Shown here piece after piece: positions 52,087-60,720 of a stretch of DNA of 62,170 bases. The first letter of the stretch is position 1. Each line of letters begins with the position of its first letter. The notes beneath the pieces are model-generated. The model saw only the letters and a program-made list of their open reading frames with translations, had not been told where the DNA came from and ran no database searches. The stretch is from Candidatus Nitrosopumilus sp. (GTDB lineage: Archaea; Thermoproteota; Nitrososphaeria; Nitrososphaerales; Nitrosopumilaceae). Location of the stretch: assembly GCA_029255365.1 (NCBI GenBank), contig JAPFQF010000018.1, forward strand, positions 1 through 62,170, read 5' to 3'. Made by a program: the position numbers and the translations under genes.

Positions 52087-52620
52087 TCAGAGTTGTGCCT
52101 CTACCAGGATCAGCTCTTCAAAGAACAATTTCTTTTTTGCAATGATTCTTGTTTTCAAGCCTAACTTTTGAGCATGTTCAATCAGTTTTTGATAGTCGGA
52201 CAGTGACGAGGTTACAAAGACGAATCTTCCGTTTTCAGCCATGTTGCCAATCACGGAGTCAAGTATTTTTTTTGGAATTTCAAACCCGTCCTTGCCCCCG
52301 TCAGTTGCAATGTCCAGTATTTCATCAGTTGCAAGATAAGGTAGATTGCACACGATGAAATCAAACTTTATCCTTAACGCATCTGAGCCATTGCAGCAAA
52401 CAATGTTTTCTGTTTTGTAAGTTTGATCTTTCAACACATCGAAATTGATATCGGTGCCAACTACAAACGAAAAATTTTCAGAAAGTAATTTTGTCAGATA
52501 TCCTGATCCGCTGCCAACATCCAAGGCGAAATTACCTTTTTCATTCTCAATGTTGTCCACCATGAAAAAAGTATCCTCAGACGGAGGGTACTCTTCATTT
52601 TTCAAGAATTTTGTTTGCAA
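52087..52620 (-). CDS. HemK/PrmC-like release-factor methyltransferase
   Basis: A 177-residue methyltransferase with PPSEDTFFMVDNIE, FALDVGSGSGYLTKLL (motif I) and the active-site tetrapeptide in FIVCNLPYLAT (NLPY in place of NPPY). This small form matches archaeal/eukaryotic enzymes that methylate the Gln of release factor aRF1 (with Trm112). It overlaps ksgA by 26 bp on the same strand. The NLPY form is a small change still seen in active enzymes. Confidence 0.83.
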   Translation of the reverse strand: MQTKFLKNEEYPPSEDTFFMVDNIENEKGNFALDVGSGSGYLTKLLSENFSFVVGTDINFDVLKDQTYKTENIVCCNGSDALRIKFDFIVCNLPYLATDEILDIATDGGKDGFEIPKKILDSVIGNMAENGRFVFVTSSLSDYQKLIEHAQKLGLKTRIIAKKKLFFEELILVEAQL

Positions 52621-53302
52621 GATCTACTATCTCCTCCCCCGAAAGATCATCCACTCGTTTGTCAACGGCAGTTTCCTTGTGAAACTGTTTCAAAATATTT
52701 TTAATGGTTTTTCTTCGATACGAGAATATTTTGTTGATTGTCTGAATAAGATCCACGGTCAGATTGGTTTTTTTGACTATTTTTAGAACTACTGAGTCAA
52801 TTTTTGGGGGAGGGGAAAAATTGTTTTTGCCCACTTTTGACAGCACTGTAATGTCAAATGCAGAAGTCGCAATAATGCTTATGGCTTTTCTTTGCTTTGA
52901 GGATTTGGCAAGCAATTTCTCAGCAAATTCTTTTTGAACCATAATCACCCCGTGGGAAAACGAGGTTTGTGCCAACCATTCCACGGCATCCTTACTCCTA
53001 GAATACGGAAGATTTGATACAAAGATAGTGAAAGGGTCATTGCTCTTCAAACCATCGCCGGATTTTAAGACCAGGTTGTGTATGTTAGAAAATTTGGATC
53101 TTGCACCCCTAACTAATTCCTCGTCCAGATCAACTGAAATCACTTTGGCGGCATTTTCGCACAGGAGGGGGGTCAGGATTCCGCGTCCAGTGCCAATCTC
53201 AAAGACAGTGTCATTTTTTGTGATTTTTGCCTCAGAGACGATAAATTTTGCTATAGATGTAGAATTTAGAAAGTGCTGCCCAAGGCGTTTTCGTTTTATC
53301 AT
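52595..53302 (-). CDS. ksgA: 16S rRNA dimethyladenosine transferase KsgA/Dim1
   Basis: A 235-residue enzyme that dimethylates two adenosines near the 3' end of 16S rRNA. RLGQHFLNS, VFEIGTGRGILTPLL (motif I), LVFVSNLPYSRSK-like IFVSNLPYSRS and PPPKIDSVVLKI are the family marks. It overlaps DUF655 by 4 bp (ATGA) and the HemK-like gene by 26 bp, so these form one operon. It is shorter than E. coli KsgA (273) by a trimmed C-terminal domain. Confidence 0.93.
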   Translation of the reverse strand: MIKRKRLGQHFLNSTSIAKFIVSEAKITKNDTVFEIGTGRGILTPLLCENAAKVISVDLDEELVRGARSKFSNIHNLVLKSGDGLKSNDPFTIFVSNLPYSRSKDAVEWLAQTSFSHGVIMVQKEFAEKLLAKSSKQRKAISIIATSAFDITVLSKVGKNNFSPPPKIDSVVLKIVKKTNLTVDLIQTINKIFSYRRKTIKNILKQFHKETAVDKRVDDLSGEEIVDLANKILEK

Positions 53303-53865
53303 CTCTTGACAAAGAGATTCATTCTACTTTCGCCCGTGATTTCGTCAAGGATTCGTTCAGAAATATGTTTGACTGGCTCTTTGAATCCGACACGATCTTG
53401 CAAATCACGATAGCTTTCAAACTTTTTCTTTTCTCTTTCCTCAAGCATGCTTTTCATGTAGGTTTTTCCAATTCCAGGAATCAGTTCGAGCGCATGTATT
53501 CTCGGAGTTAGTGGTTGTGCGTTGTTTAGGTACGCAACAAATTTTTCCTCGTTGTTAGCTACAATATTTTCAACTACTGACTCCAACTCGCTCTGAGCAG
53601 ATGATGAAATATTATCATACTCCAGCTTTCCCAAAACAGACAGGACTTTGGTTCTTCCGTCTTTTCCGATATAGATTTTTTCGCCAATCTCAAACGTGGA
53701 GTTTGGAATTCCAAGGATTTCCAACAGTGTCAATCTGTCTTCCCCGATAGCTGTAATGATGATTCCATCTCTGCCTCTCACAGTGGATGATTTGCCTCTA
53801 GAGTTGAAATCCAACACATATGCGTACTCCTCATACTTTCTAGTTGGGGGTTTTGCCCGATACAA
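53299..53865 (-). CDS. DUF655 RNA-associated protein
   Basis: A 188-residue archaeal protein combining an OB-like part (YAYVLDFNSRGKSSTVRGRDGIIITAIGEDRLTLLEI) with helix-hairpin-helix segments (LELIPGIGKTYMKSMLEERE, DLQDRVGFKEPVKHI). The DUF655 gene regularly lies between rpo4 and ksgA in archaea, as here, which suggests a ribosome- or rRNA-related role. It starts at TTG 53865. Confidence 0.88.
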   Translation of the reverse strand: MYRAKPPTRKYEEYAYVLDFNSRGKSSTVRGRDGIIITAIGEDRLTLLEILGIPNSTFEIGEKIYIGKDGRTKVLSVLGKLEYDNISSSAQSELESVVENIVANNEEKFVAYLNNAQPLTPRIHALELIPGIGKTYMKSMLEEREKKKFESYRDLQDRVGFKEPVKHISERILDEITGESRMNLFVKR

Positions 53866-53885
53866 AATAGAACGCTCCTAAAAAG

Positions 53886-54212
53886 TTACGAATGCTCCTT
53901 GATTATTTTGAGCATTTTTTCCAGGGTTTCAGCAAGAATTAATTTTTTCCAACCAAACGTGAAGGAACGTAATTCCGCCAAACTTGTAGGTCTAATGTTA
54001 ACTATTTCAACAGCCTCGTCTTCTGTCAACTCACATTCCTTGACAAGTTGTTTTTTCATTTCCTTTGCTTCTTTTGCATCAGTTGTTGTAAATTTTGAAA
54101 CATAATCATATGTCCAACGCTGAATCTGATCCATCTCTTCAACATCAACTTTACCTAAAATTTCCTTAGCTTCTGCAAGTGAAATTGCTTGTTTCTTTTT
54201 TATCTCTTCCAT
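53886..54212 (-). CDS. rpo4: RNA polymerase subunit Rpo4 (RpoF/Rpb4)
   Basis: A 108-residue subunit that pairs with Rpo7 in the polymerase stalk. ISLAEAKEILGKV, RWTYDYVSKFTTTDAKEA and DEAVEIVNIRPTSLAELRSF match the archaeal family. I use ATG 54212, one base after the eL21 stop; a GTG upstream is in frame. The order eL21-rpo4-DUF655-ksgA is the classical archaeal cluster. Confidence 0.93.
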   Translation of the reverse strand: MEEIKKKQAISLAEAKEILGKVDVEEMDQIQRWTYDYVSKFTTTDAKEAKEMKKQLVKECELTEDEAVEIVNIRPTSLAELRSFTFGWKKLILAETLEKMLKIIKEHS

Positions 54213-54213
54213 A

Positions 54214-54513
54214 TTATACACCGAATGGTTTAATGTGGTCCAATCTTGTGATTAAGGTTTTTGTTTTATCACCCAATTTTACATCAAGAGTAACTGCACG
54301 TCTGCCAACGTTTGTAACTATACCCACTTTGCCGTGGTATCGTCTGTGTGGCAATCCTTTGTGCTGTCTAGGATCAATGATGACAAGTGCTTGCTGTCCC
54401 TCTTTGTATTCACGTAACAAAAACGAGACTCCTCTAGGGGCCTTTTTTGTCATGACGGATCTAGCTTTATGCTTAAATCCATGTGAACGACCGTGGGACT
54501 TCTTAGTTGCCAT
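54214..54513 (-). CDS. rpl21e: Ribosomal protein eL21 (L21e)
   Basis: A 99-residue large-subunit protein: GRSHGFKHKARSVMTKKAPR, VIIDPRQHKGLPHRRYHGKV, GIVTNVGRRAVTLDV. Length matches archaeal eL21. It is first of the rpo4-DUF655-ksgA operon and 27 bp downstream of the rlmN end, on the same strand. Confidence 0.95.
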   Translation of the reverse strand: MATKKSHGRSHGFKHKARSVMTKKAPRGVSFLLREYKEGQQALVIIDPRQHKGLPHRRYHGKVGIVTNVGRRAVTLDVKLGDKTKTLITRLDHIKPFGV

Positions 54514-54540
54514 GTGTGTAAAATCTTTGAAAGCCCTATT

Positions 54541-55623
54541 TTAAGACTTAGAAAAGTTGGGTCCGGTTTGACCGGCAAGATCAGTTCTAAGCTGACCGCA
54601 TGCAGCAGAAATTTCCGTGCCTTTTTCGATTCTAACGGTACAATTCACTCCTGCCTCGGATAAAATTCGTTCAAATTCCAGGATATTTTTTTCTGACGGG
54701 CGTTGGAAATCGCCTGCAGTCGGATTAATTGGGATCAAATTAACATGAGACCCGTTTCCCTTCAAAAGCCTAGCCAACTCGGTTGCAATTTCAGGCGAAT
54801 CGTTGACTCCCGCCATAAGCGCATATTCAAACGTCACACGACGCCCAGTTTTTTTAAAATAATTTCCGCCCAGCTCAATTATCTCCTCCACAGAATTGGG
54901 ACTTGCAGTAGGAACCAGTTTTTTTCTTAATGCGTTGTTTGGGGCATGTAGGGAGATTGCCAGACCTATCTGCAGGTTTTCTTCAGCCAGTTTTTCAATT
55001 CCAGATTTGATTCCAATTGTAGAAATTGTAATGTGTCTTTGGCCCAATCCGAATCCCCTATCATGCGTCAAAATTTTTACAGACCGGATCATTTCATCAT
55101 AATTTGCCATAGGTTCCCCCATGCCCATGAAAACTAAATTTGTCACATGCTCCCCTCTTTGCTGCAATATTTCTGCAAAATGAATTACTTGCGACACAAT
55201 GTGTTCTGCCTTCAGATTTGTTTCAAATCCCATTTGTCCGGTTGCACAAAACACACACCCCATCGCACACCCTATCTGGGTAGAAACACAGATGGTTGAA
55301 CGCGGATGGCCGCCAATTTTAGACGGATCATATTGCATCAGAACGGCCTCTACAGAATTATTGTCTGTCAGATTAAGCAACAGTTTCGTTGTATCTCCGT
55401 CCTCACTTACAATGCGATGAATTTCTTTTGCCGAACCAATCGTATACCCTCCTGCAATCAAATCATCCCTTAATTTTTTAGGGAGCTGCGGTATATCATT
55501 GAGGTCTTTTGGGAATTTGTAATAAAGCGGCAGTAATATTTGATCTGCTCTATATCTAGGGTAACCCATATCCATTACAAGTTGCTCCATCTCTTCTGGA
55601 AGTAATCTATAGAGATCTGTCAT
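54541..55623 (-). CDS. rlmN: RlmN-like radical SAM 23S rRNA/tRNA methyltransferase
   Basis: A 360-residue radical SAM enzyme that methylates C2 of an adenosine (A2503 in bacteria) in rRNA and tRNA. The cluster motif is CAMGCVFCATGQMG (C-x3-C-x2-C), the SAM segment NLVFMGMGEPMANYD, and the second catalytic Cys is in ISAACGQL. All expected residues are present. RlmN is chiefly bacterial; its presence in this archaeon suggests ancient transfer or retention. It is next to radA on the same strand. Confidence 0.9.
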   Translation of the reverse strand: MTDLYRLLPEEMEQLVMDMGYPRYRADQILLPLYYKFPKDLNDIPQLPKKLRDDLIAGGYTIGSAKEIHRIVSEDGDTTKLLLNLTDNNSVEAVLMQYDPSKIGGHPRSTICVSTQIGCAMGCVFCATGQMGFETNLKAEHIVSQVIHFAEILQQRGEHVTNLVFMGMGEPMANYDEMIRSVKILTHDRGFGLGQRHITISTIGIKSGIEKLAEENLQIGLAISLHAPNNALRKKLVPTASPNSVEEIIELGGNYFKKTGRRVTFEYALMAGVNDSPEIATELARLLKGNGSHVNLIPINPTAGDFQRPSEKNILEFERILSEAGVNCTVRIEKGTEISAACGQLRTDLAGQTGPNFSKS

Positions 55624-55709
55624 AACGTATTAACAGATTCACAGAGGGATATTTTATAATTTGTTGATTAGCTGAAATAAAAAAAATAAAAAGATAGGAA
55701 AAAGAAGAA

Positions 55710-56846
55710 TTACTCTTCTGTAGGTTCGAAATCATCGGATTCGGTTTCGACCGTAGCCTCTATCTCAGGCGTTTCCACCGCGTCATCGGTCTCAGGCGTT
55801 TCCACCTCATCATCTGCCTCAAGATCTTTTGTTTTTTTAGTAGATTTTTTGGCAGTTGCCTTTTTGGTGGTCTTCTTGTCAGCGTCTTCAGGATCAATTA
55901 CACCTGCTTCGCCAAGAGCAAAGATTACTTCCTCCTCAGGATGGTGAGGACTGTCTACCATTCTAGCAATTCTTTTCTTGCCTGATTTCTTAAAGTAGAT
56001 TCTGTAGGTACTTGTATGTGCAACCACATTTCCACCGATTGGACGTGTTGGATCTCCAAAGAAGACATCAGGTGATGCCATAACTTGGTTTGTTGCAATT
56101 GCAGCGCAGTTGTATGTTTCTGCAATTCTTGACAACAAATGAACAAAATGATTTAATTTTTGTTGTCTTACAGACAATGTTCCTCGTCCAAGATATTCAG
56201 CACGGAACAGTCCAACTGCAGAATCTGCAACAATTAATTTGACATTGTTTTCCTCAATTACAGGTCCAGCTTCTTCCAAAATTAGTATTTGGTGTGAGCT
56301 GTTATATGCACGAGCTACTATGATACGGTCTAAAACTTTTTCAGGATCCATATCGTGTGCCTTGGCAATAGATACAATTCTTTCAGGTCTGAAAGTGTTT
56401 TCAGTGTCAATATACAAGACAGACCCGTCAAGACCGCCTTCTTCTTTGCTTTTTTGAACCATCACAGACATGGTATGTGCAAATTGTGTTTTACCGCAAC
56501 CAAACTCACCATAAACTTCTGTCAATGCCTGAGTCTCAATACCGCCATCAAACAAAGTATCAAGGCAGTTTGTACCAGTTGTGATTCTGCCAATATTTTG
56601 TCGGTGCTTGTAAATTTCAGTTGCACTTGTAAAATGACTGGCAATTATTCCACCTTCAACCAAATGTTGTCTGGCTTTTTCAACAATTTTTTCAGCAGTA
56701 TCTTTCTCCATTCCTGTAATGGATGCAATTTCAACAGGACCTCTGACGATGAGATCCATGACGTTGTGGACACCTGCATCGGACAATTTTCTTGTAGTTA
56801 CAGGACCTACGCCCTCTAAACTATCTAATCTTAAATCTTCAACCAT
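55710..56846 (-). CDS. radA: DNA repair recombinase RadA with acidic C-terminal tail
   Basis: A 378-residue RecA-family recombinase. The N-terminal helix-hairpin-helix domain is at 1-65 (LEGVGPVTTRKLSDAGV); Walker A is GEFGCGKTQF (about 110); Walker B is LIVADSAVGLF; L2-type segments follow (NQVMASPDVFFGDPTRPIGGNVVAH). After residue about 320 an unusual Lys-then-Glu/Asp/Thr/Pro-rich extension (KKTTKKATAKKSTKKT, DDEVETPETDDAVETPEI) adds about 60 residues. A palindrome overlaps its start codon and the transcript is predicted leaderless. Confidence 0.94.
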   Translation of the reverse strand: MVEDLRLDSLEGVGPVTTRKLSDAGVHNVMDLIVRGPVEIASITGMEKDTAEKIVEKARQHLVEGGIIASHFTSATEIYKHRQNIGRITTGTNCLDTLFDGGIETQALTEVYGEFGCGKTQFAHTMSVMVQKSKEEGGLDGSVLYIDTENTFRPERIVSIAKAHDMDPEKVLDRIIVARAYNSSHQILILEEAGPVIEENNVKLIVADSAVGLFRAEYLGRGTLSVRQQKLNHFVHLLSRIAETYNCAAIATNQVMASPDVFFGDPTRPIGGNVVAHTSTYRIYFKKSGKKRIARMVDSPHHPEEEVIFALGEAGVIDPEDADKKTTKKATAKKSTKKTKDLEADDEVETPETDDAVETPEIEATVETESDDFEPTEE

Positions 56847-56862
56847 ACCGTATAGTACGGTA
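56846..56862. promoter_or_regulatory. Palindromic operator candidate at the radA start
   Basis: A perfect inverted repeat of 7-bp arms and a 3-bp spacer: taccgta-tag-tacggta. It covers the predicted transcription start and the first base of the radA start codon, downstream of a TATA box. A bound protein would block transcription initiation, so it may be a repressor site or a self-regulated element. Confidence 0.5.
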
Positions 56863-56868
56863 CCAGTA

Positions 56869-56878
56869 CTTTATAAGT
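56869..56878 (-). promoter_or_regulatory. TATA box for radA
   Basis: The minus strand reads acttataaag, centred about 27 bp before the ATG at 56846, so the mRNA would start at or next to the start codon. Confidence 0.6.
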
Positions 56879-56928
56879 TTGTTGTTTGAGAAAATGATCG
56901 CAAAATAATAAAAATATTCTGAAATTGA

Positions 56929-57111
56929 CTAGCGTTTCTTTCTTCTTTGTCCAGGTTTGTTTTGACCAGGGAATCTGCCTAGGACAAATCGCTTGTTGAA
57001 GTTGCTTTTGTTTGCAACACTGGAGCTATCGCCTACAATCTTTCTGCCTTCGACTTTTGGAGTTTGCCCTCTTACCTTACCTGCTTTGGTAAGTGAACCG
57101 TGTGTTGCCAT
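56929..57111 (-). CDS. rps30e: Ribosomal protein eS30 (S30e)
   Basis: A 60-residue basic small-subunit protein: MATHGSLTKAGKVRGQTPKV, then NKSNFNKRFVLGRFPGQN and a C-terminal PGQRRKKR. In eukaryotes this follows ubiquitin-like FUBI in a fusion; here it is free-standing, as in archaea. It is on the same strand as the radical SAM gene upstream (40 bp). Confidence 0.94.
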   Translation of the reverse strand: MATHGSLTKAGKVRGQTPKVEGRKIVGDSSSVANKSNFNKRFVLGRFPGQNKPGQRRKKR

Positions 57112-57151
57112 GGTTTTGAATAAGAATTAGTGAATTTATGTATTTGTATGA

Positions 57152-58876
57152 CTACCAGTACTTGGCCTTAATAGTCTCGATGACTTTTTCGTGTTCCTTA
57201 CTCTTTCTGCGTGCATATTTCTCCATTGCACCGAGTGGAATTCCTCCAAGAGATCTTGCAAGTGCGTTAAAGGCGTATCTCTGCGGGCCCTTTGAACCAG
57301 TCTTGGTCATGAATTTTTGAATGCCGTATTTGAAATTGTGCTGCCATGTCTTGTAAAGGACTCCTAGTTGCGCAGGAGTCATCTCATTTCCAATGTTAAA
57401 GAACTGTGATTGCTCTAGCAATCCAATTGGAACAAATGTAAGTGCGGTAGCAGTGAACATTGAATCAGGTTGTTCATGCTCTAATTCACTGAGTAGTTGA
57501 ATGGTATCCCATGAATCTTCAGGGGTTTCGTCATTGTCAAGGCCCATAATCAAGGTAAATGCTGGAATCCAGTAATTTTCATTCATTGTCTTTACACCTT
57601 CTTTTACCACCCAATGCCATTCAGATGGAACGTATGGAGCAAGTTTCCTGTCGGCATATTTGCCAATCAGCCTAAGACTTCCAGTTTCAAGTCCTGCCTG
57701 GACGCCAATCATGTTATCAGGACCTGCTTTCATTATTTTTGAGAGGTTTGGAAGGAGTTTTTCATCAGCTATTGCGCCGGCCAACGTCCCGTGTGTCGGA
57801 TTTGTATGCTCCACACCAGTAGACATTATTGCAGTGAACAGTTCCTCCAACGCTTCTCTGTTTGGCTCCATTCCTTTTGCAGTTCTGGGATCCATTCCAT
57901 AAACGAAAATATCATCACTGTGGATCCATGCAGATTTGGAACCTCCTTTCTTTATGTTGACTTCAATTTCTTGTTTCACTTTCTCCGGAGGATAATATCT
58001 CAAAGATCTTAATGTGACATCGCAGAACTTGCAGCCTCTGCCACAACCGCGCATCACCTCAACCATTCCGTGCATGCTTGGCTCGACAATGTTAGGAATA
58101 TCCTCTAAATCAGGCCTGTCCCAAAAATTTACAAATCTTCCGTGAATTTTCTTGCCTTCTCTTTCAAATTCTTTAATGTTAACTTTAAAGTCGCTTCTCT
58201 TTCTGAAAGGATCCATATTTTCAAAATCGCCGTTAATCAGATAGTTAAAGAACCTGCCAGCATGTCCGTCAATTTCAGGTGCAATGCCACCAAGTTCGCC
58301 TTCAAGAATTGCATAGATTCCAAACTCTTCAATTTTTGCCGGATCATAGTTGTATTGCCATGTTCCAGATGCGCCAGAAATTACTTTTGCCTTACTTCCA
58401 GTTCTTGCTTTGGCAGCTTTAATTCTATGATGCAATTCGGCATTGTAAAATTCGTCGTATGAAGTTTGTTTTCGTCCATAAGTAAATGTCATAGTGACAG
58501 GGCCCATTCCAAGAGGATCCATCTCATAAGTTCCAATAACCTCGGTTTCAGGGCCGATGAATTTTTCAATGTGGTTTGGATGAGCAACAACTACATCTTG
58601 CCTGCTAAACCCGTCTCTGAGTAAACCTGCCTCTAATTTTCTCAATCCATATGGAGCGTATTTTGCGACGCCATCGATATCAGGGGACCAGTTGCAGATG
58701 AAATCAAAAAGAACTTTCGGCGTCACTTGATTTCCAAGAATTTTATACCAAAAACTGTTTTTGTCCCTGTTAGGATCCACAGCTGGGGCACATCCGAAAA
58801 ATGTTGCAAGAGACAGCCCCCTATAAGGAGACATCAGAGTTCTATCAGCTGTTAAAACTATTTTTGGAGTACCCAT
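57152..58876 (-). CDS. Radical SAM protein with B12-binding-like N-terminal region
   Basis: A radical SAM enzyme of about 574 residues. The N-terminal 230 residues (IVLTADRTLMSPYRGLSLATFFGCAP, ASGTWQYNYDP) resemble a B12-binding-type Rossmann part but without a clear DxHxxG motif. The cluster motif is RGCGRGCKFCDVT (C-x3-C-x2-C), then GLQAGLETGS-like VQAGLETGSLRLIG and FTLIMGLDNDETPEDSW. The product is unknown; lipid, cofactor or RNA modification are all possible. I prefer ATG 58876 over GTG 58885. Confidence 0.82.
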   Translation of the reverse strand: MGTPKIVLTADRTLMSPYRGLSLATFFGCAPAVDPNRDKNSFWYKILGNQVTPKVLFDFICNWSPDIDGVAKYAPYGLRKLEAGLLRDGFSRQDVVVAHPNHIEKFIGPETEVIGTYEMDPLGMGPVTMTFTYGRKQTSYDEFYNAELHHRIKAAKARTGSKAKVISGASGTWQYNYDPAKIEEFGIYAILEGELGGIAPEIDGHAGRFFNYLINGDFENMDPFRKRSDFKVNIKEFEREGKKIHGRFVNFWDRPDLEDIPNIVEPSMHGMVEVMRGCGRGCKFCDVTLRSLRYYPPEKVKQEIEVNIKKGGSKSAWIHSDDIFVYGMDPRTAKGMEPNREALEELFTAIMSTGVEHTNPTHGTLAGAIADEKLLPNLSKIMKAGPDNMIGVQAGLETGSLRLIGKYADRKLAPYVPSEWHWVVKEGVKTMNENYWIPAFTLIMGLDNDETPEDSWDTIQLLSELEHEQPDSMFTATALTFVPIGLLEQSQFFNIGNEMTPAQLGVLYKTWQHNFKYGIQKFMTKTGSKGPQRYAFNALARSLGGIPLGAMEKYARRKSKEHEKVIETIKAKYW

Positions 58877-58927
58877 ATCCTTCACGGAAAGAATTTTCTG
58901 ATTTATTTTAAACCTTGCTAGCTAAAT

Positions 58928-59740
58928 TTAGTAATTTTCTAAAATTCCAGCCTTGTTTCTATGTAAATGGCCAAATTCCTTATTTGCAGACAAATGCTCG
59001 CCATCAAATACGGTTCCGTCTCTGCAGGCAAGATCCTCGCCAACACAGCAGCTGCCACATATTCCAACACCGCATTTCATCATTCTCTCAAGACTTGCCT
59101 GAACAAAGATATTTCTTGAATGGGCAGATTGCACGGTTTTGTACATCATAATTTCAGGACCGCAAACATACACTGCATCAAAATGGGTTTCATTTGTCAA
59201 TTTTTCAACCAAATCAGTGACAAATCCTTTTTCACCATAACTGCCATCATCAGTGGATACAATCACACGGTGAGAGTTATTTGCGAGTAGATCATTTGCC
59301 AAGTCTTCAAAGAATACTTCATCTTTTGATTTTGCCCCAATTAGCACAGTGACATCGTCAGTGGATTTTACAAAGGTGAGCAATCGCATCATGGGGACAA
59401 GACCAGTCCCCCCTCCAACTAACAATAATTTTCCTTCTCTAAGATCAAATGAATTTCCATACGGGCCCCTTATCCCTATTTGTCCACCCACCGGAACATT
59501 GAACAGCCCAGTAGATGAAGGCCCATGTTTTCTAACTGTAAATGCAGCTTTTCCTGTTTCTTTGGAAATCATCACACTCATAGGCAATTCGTTTACACCA
59601 GGTATCCAAACCATGGCAAATTGGCCAGGAAGAACATTTGGCATTATATCGTCAGAAAAAACCAAAGTTCTAACGGTAGGGGTTTCATCTATAACTTTTT
59701 CAATTGTAACAATTGTCGGATGGTTAAGATTTCTTTGCAA
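58928..59740 (-). CDS. pyrK: Dihydroorotate dehydrogenase electron-transfer subunit
   Basis: A 270-residue FAD/2Fe-2S protein that passes electrons from dihydroorotate dehydrogenase to NAD. The FAD part shows RGPYGNSFD and LLVGGGTGLVPMMRLL; the NAD side has DAVYVCGPEIMMYKTV; the iron-sulfur Cys are in MKCGVGICGSCCVGEDLACRDG. It starts at TTG 59740 within the end of pyrD (17-bp overlap), indicating translational coupling and complex formation. Confidence 0.92.
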   Translation of the reverse strand: MQRNLNHPTIVTIEKVIDETPTVRTLVFSDDIMPNVLPGQFAMVWIPGVNELPMSVMISKETGKAAFTVRKHGPSSTGLFNVPVGGQIGIRGPYGNSFDLREGKLLLVGGGTGLVPMMRLLTFVKSTDDVTVLIGAKSKDEVFFEDLANDLLANNSHRVIVSTDDGSYGEKGFVTDLVEKLTNETHFDAVYVCGPEIMMYKTVQSAHSRNIFVQASLERMMKCGVGICGSCCVGEDLACRDGTVFDGEHLSANKEFGHLHRNKAGILENY

Positions 59741-60635
59741 GACCTACCATCTCCTTTATTGTGGCGAAACCTTTTCGCTCCATGTAACGTAAAATGCCTC
59801 GGTTAATGTCATCAAAAACTCCAATCCAGTTGTCGCCTATTGCGCTGCCAAGTTGAACAGCGGAAGCTCCAGCCAAGAAAAATTCCACGGCGTCTTCCCA
59901 TGTAGAAATTCCACCACAGCCGATAATTGGAATATCATACTGTGAAGAAATTTCATATACGCATCTTAATGCAATTGGTTTGATCGGAGTTCCAGATAAT
60001 CCACCATATTTGTTACTGAGAATAGGTCGTTTAGTTTCAACATCAATTGCCATTGCGCGAACTGTGTTAATAGCAGTAATTGCATCAATTCCAGAATCTA
60101 TTGCGGTACTAACGGTGTTAAGATAATTGCTCGTTCCCAGACCAACTTTGGCAATTACAGGGACAGTCGTGGCATTTTTCATAGAGGATACAATTGCTTT
60201 AACCAGTCCAGGATCATCCCCGACCTCCAAGCCAACTTTGGCAACATGTGGGCAGGATAAATTTAATTCGTATGCTTTGACTTTGCAATTTTCAAATTGT
60301 TTCACCATGGTTTCAAAGTCTTCCGGCACTGAACCCACCAAACTCACCACTATCGGAACATCTTGATTTGGTTCAATCATTTTAGCAAAATTTGATGCGC
60401 CCGGATTTGAGAGACCCACTGCATTTATCCACCCGCCGCCTTTCACACTAAAGATAGTAGGGTTTGGATATCCATCCCAAGGCGCAGTACTGAGAGATTT
60501 TGTAACTACGGCACCTGCGCCTGACGCATAAAGTCGTTTGAACACATCTAACGAAATACCTAAAATTCCAGATGCCAGCATTACGGGTTTATCTAATTGA
60601 ATTTTACCTATGAAAGTTGCAATACTGGGCTCCAC
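59724..60635 (-). CDS. pyrD: Dihydroorotate dehydrogenase, catalytic subunit (class 1B)
   Basis: A 303-residue FMN enzyme of pyrimidine synthesis: VMLASGILGISLDVFKRLYA, GWINAVGLSNPG, AYELNLSCPHVA with the active-site Cys, VPVIAKVGL and IIGCGGISTWEDAVEF. The active-site Cys and a coupled PyrK place it in class 1B, which uses NAD. It starts at GTG 60635. It is divergent from nop5 with about 85 bp between starts. Confidence 0.94.
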   Translation of the reverse strand: MEPSIATFIGKIQLDKPVMLASGILGISLDVFKRLYASGAGAVVTKSLSTAPWDGYPNPTIFSVKGGGWINAVGLSNPGASNFAKMIEPNQDVPIVVSLVGSVPEDFETMVKQFENCKVKAYELNLSCPHVAKVGLEVGDDPGLVKAIVSSMKNATTVPVIAKVGLGTSNYLNTVSTAIDSGIDAITAINTVRAMAIDVETKRPILSNKYGGLSGTPIKPIALRCVYEISSQYDIPIIGCGGISTWEDAVEFFLAGASAVQLGSAIGDNWIGVFDDINRGILRYMERKGFATIKEMVGLAKKS

Positions 60636-60690
60636 TTTGATTAATTATCTCAGTTTCGAATATAACAGTTGATTCCTGATGCTGGTAGCT

Positions 60691-60699
60691 TTTTTAAAG
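60691..60699 (+). promoter_or_regulatory. TATA box for nop5
   Basis: The sequence tttttaaag is centred about 26 bp before the ATG at 60721, implying a leaderless transcript. Confidence 0.55.
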
Positions 60700-60720
60700 G
60701 TGATTTAAAATCAACTAGTC

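Noticed and set aside
55624-55709. Terminator between rlmN and radA
   Set aside because: Only an A/T-rich run is present, without a convincing hairpin.
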